Under the pieces are notes generated by a model that saw only the letters and a program-made list of their open reading frames with translations, made no database searches and was not told the DNA's origin. From contig OZ245995.1 in the NCBI GenBank assembly GCA_965230185.1, positions 2,356,001-2,420,000 on the forward strand: 64,000 bases of DNA, read 5' to 3'. The position numbers and the translations under genes were made by a program. The DNA comes from Motiliproteus sp965230185 (GTDB lineage Bacteria; Pseudomonadota; Gammaproteobacteria; Pseudomonadales; Balneatricaceae). Shown here piece after piece: positions 62,804 to 64,000 of the stretch. Position 1 is the first letter of the stretch. Each line of letters starts with the position of its first letter.

Positions 62804-64000
62804 AGTCTGTTTCCTATACACCGCCGGCAACGACAGTACGTGCACTGATCGATCTCTATGCCGGTAAACACCCTGAACGCGTTTTCTCGGTGTCACCGGA
62901 GACCGGTGCAGAGCTCAGTTACGGCGTTCTGCAACAGCGGGCTCTCGAATACAGTCGTTATTTTGCGGCGCTCGGTCTCAGCAAAGGCGAAACCGTCTCC
63001 TTTATGATGGGTAACGGGCTGGCAACGATCGAGCTGTTTCTGTCCACCCTGTATGCCGGTTACATCACCTCGCCGCTGAATCCGGCGGCGGGTCGTGATC
63101 AGATCGAGTATGTGCTGGATCATTCCGATGCCAGGGTCGTGTTTGTGTCTTCCGCCTTTGAGGAGCAGGTAAGGGCGGCGGCTGAGGGGCTGAACCGTGA
63201 TATCCGGATTATCAGTGCCGATGTCGACCAGGGGCCGGATTGGGGGATCGAGCCTGCAGCGGAGCCTCTGCTGTCGGGCATCGATGCCGGGGATGACGGT
63301 CTGCTGATGTACACCTCCGGCACCACCGGTCGTCCCAAGGGGGTGATACTGACCCATAAAAATCTGATTGCCGGCGGTATGAACACCGCGGTGGCTCATC
63401 AGCTGACCGATAAAGACCGGGGGATCTGCGTGCTGCCGCTCTGCCATATCAACGCCCAGTGTGTGACGGTGATGGCGCCGCTGGTCAGCGGTGGCAGCGT
63501 GGTGATGCCCCACAGCTTCAGTGTCTCCTCGTTCTGGAACTGGATTATCGATCATGGCTGCAGCTGGTTCAGCGTGGTGCCGACCATCATCTCCTACCTG
63601 ATGCACCACCAGCATGAGCTGTCGGAGCAGCAGCTGAAGCAGGCACTCAGCGGAGTGCGCTTTGGTCGTTCGGCATCGGCTGCGCTGCCACCATCGCTGC
63701 ACGCCGGTTTCGAGGAGAAGTTCGGCGTACCGATTGTTGAAACCATGGGCCTTACCGAAACCGCCGCCCAGATCCTCTCTAACCCGTTGCCGCCGGAACA
63801 GAACAAGTACGGGTCGCCGGGGATCGCCTTCGGAACCGAGATCCGGGTAGTGGACGAAGCCGGCAATACCCAGCCCGTTAACGTCGAAGGGGAGCTGCTG
63901 GTACGTGGCGACAGCGTGATGCGGTGCTACTACAAGAATCCGCAGGCCACCGAAGAAGCGCTGCAGGCCGACGGCTGGCTGCATACCGGTGACCTGGCCC
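62800..64000 (+). CDS. AMP-forming CoA ligase, probable sulfoacetate-CoA ligase (SauT-like), 3' end cut
   Basis: The frame is open from GTG at 62800 to the window end (about 400 residues, C-terminus missing). It overlaps the dehydrogenase stop (GTGTGA). Adenylation motifs are clear: P-loop YTSGTTGRPKG at 171-181, ETMGLTET, and GWLHTGDL just before the edge. In the known sulfoacetate pathway SauT activates sulfoacetate to sulfoacetyl-CoA for SauS. Assignment to that substrate rests on the neighbour; by sequence alone it is an acyl-CoA synthetase with unknown acid. Confidence 0.78.
   Translation, partial: MKSVSYTPPATTVRALIDLYAGKHPERVFSVSPETGAELSYGVLQQRALEYSRYFAALGLSKGETVSFMMGNGLATIELFLSTLYAGYITSPLNPAAGRDQIEYVLDHSDARVVFVSSAFEEQVRAAAEGLNRDIRIISADVDQGPDWGIEPAAEPLLSGIDAGDDGLLMYTSGTTGRPKGVILTHKNLIAGGMNTAVAHQLTDKDRGICVLPLCHINAQCVTVMAPLVSGGSVVMPHSFSVSSFWNWIIDHGCSWFSVVPTIISYLMHHQHELSEQQLKQALSGVRFGRSASAALPPSLHAGFEEKFGVPIVETMGLTETAAQILSNPLPPEQNKYGSPGIAFGTEIRVVDEAGNTQPVNVEGELLVRGDSVMRCYYKNPQATEEALQADGWLHTGDLA

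Overview
This window comes from a Gammaproteobacterium, most likely a marine member of the Oceanospirillales. That placement is an inference. It rests on the set of conserved gammaproteobacterial genes (pdxB, syd, yajG, glpG, yeaC, yceH, DUF3135 and DUF2959 proteins, htpX, nadK, dbpA, imuA-imuB-dnaE2), the moderately high GC content and the strong Shine-Dalgarno sites. Gene density is high and intergenic gaps are short. I see no rRNA, CRISPR array, insertion sequence, integrase or prophage gene.

Positions 1-21,300 are mostly housekeeping genes in small, often convergent units: a TPR-methyltransferase, an AlaX-type editing protein, a YbaK-type deacylase, a queuosine-tRNA mannosyltransferase-like glycosyltransferase, a trpB with no trpA, a WGR protein, pdxB, a PilZ protein, an AcoX-type NAD-kinase paralogue, htpX, an RlmI-like methyltransferase, a PAS-GGDEF-EAL protein, alaA, a DNA-3-methyladenine glycosylase, yajG and syd. 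Next, at 21,872-22,821, are eight tRNA genes: four tandem Asp(GTC)-Val(TAC) pairs behind a strong sigma-70 promoter.

Positions 23,000-41,850 hold a co-directional run (nadK, a phosphoesterase, glpG, yeaC, DUF2797, pepN), several conserved DUF genes, a two-gene signalling unit (periplasmic binding protein plus HAMP-PAS-GGDEF-EAL protein), dbpA, a small GNAT unit and a pair of lipoproteins, one of which carries an HExxH motif. Positions 41,847-47,340 are the SOS mutagenesis cassette imuA-imuB-dnaE2. It has a near-perfect LexA box that also abuts a consensus -10 reading the other way, into a PA0069-type radical SAM gene.

Positions 48,700-64,000 are more metabolic and accessory: a DsbA-fold protein, an SLC13 permease divergent from a LysR regulator, a MocR regulator paired with a solute-binding protein, and then what looks like a sulfonate (probably sulfoacetate) catabolic island. 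The island has a GntR/UTRA regulator, a LuxR-type regulator with a degenerate receiver, a universal stress protein, a TctABC-type tripartite transporter, an acylating aldehyde dehydrogenase resembling SauS and an AMP-forming CoA ligase (SauT-like) cut by the window end. Four related 14-bp sites (core CTCATRTATATGAC) lie upstream of the GntR gene, the stress-protein gene and the dehydrogenase gene. Two of them sit squarely on plausible promoters, so I propose they are operators of the GntR protein. This predicted regulon and the shared LexA box are the most interesting signals. I found no convincing wholly undescribed system.
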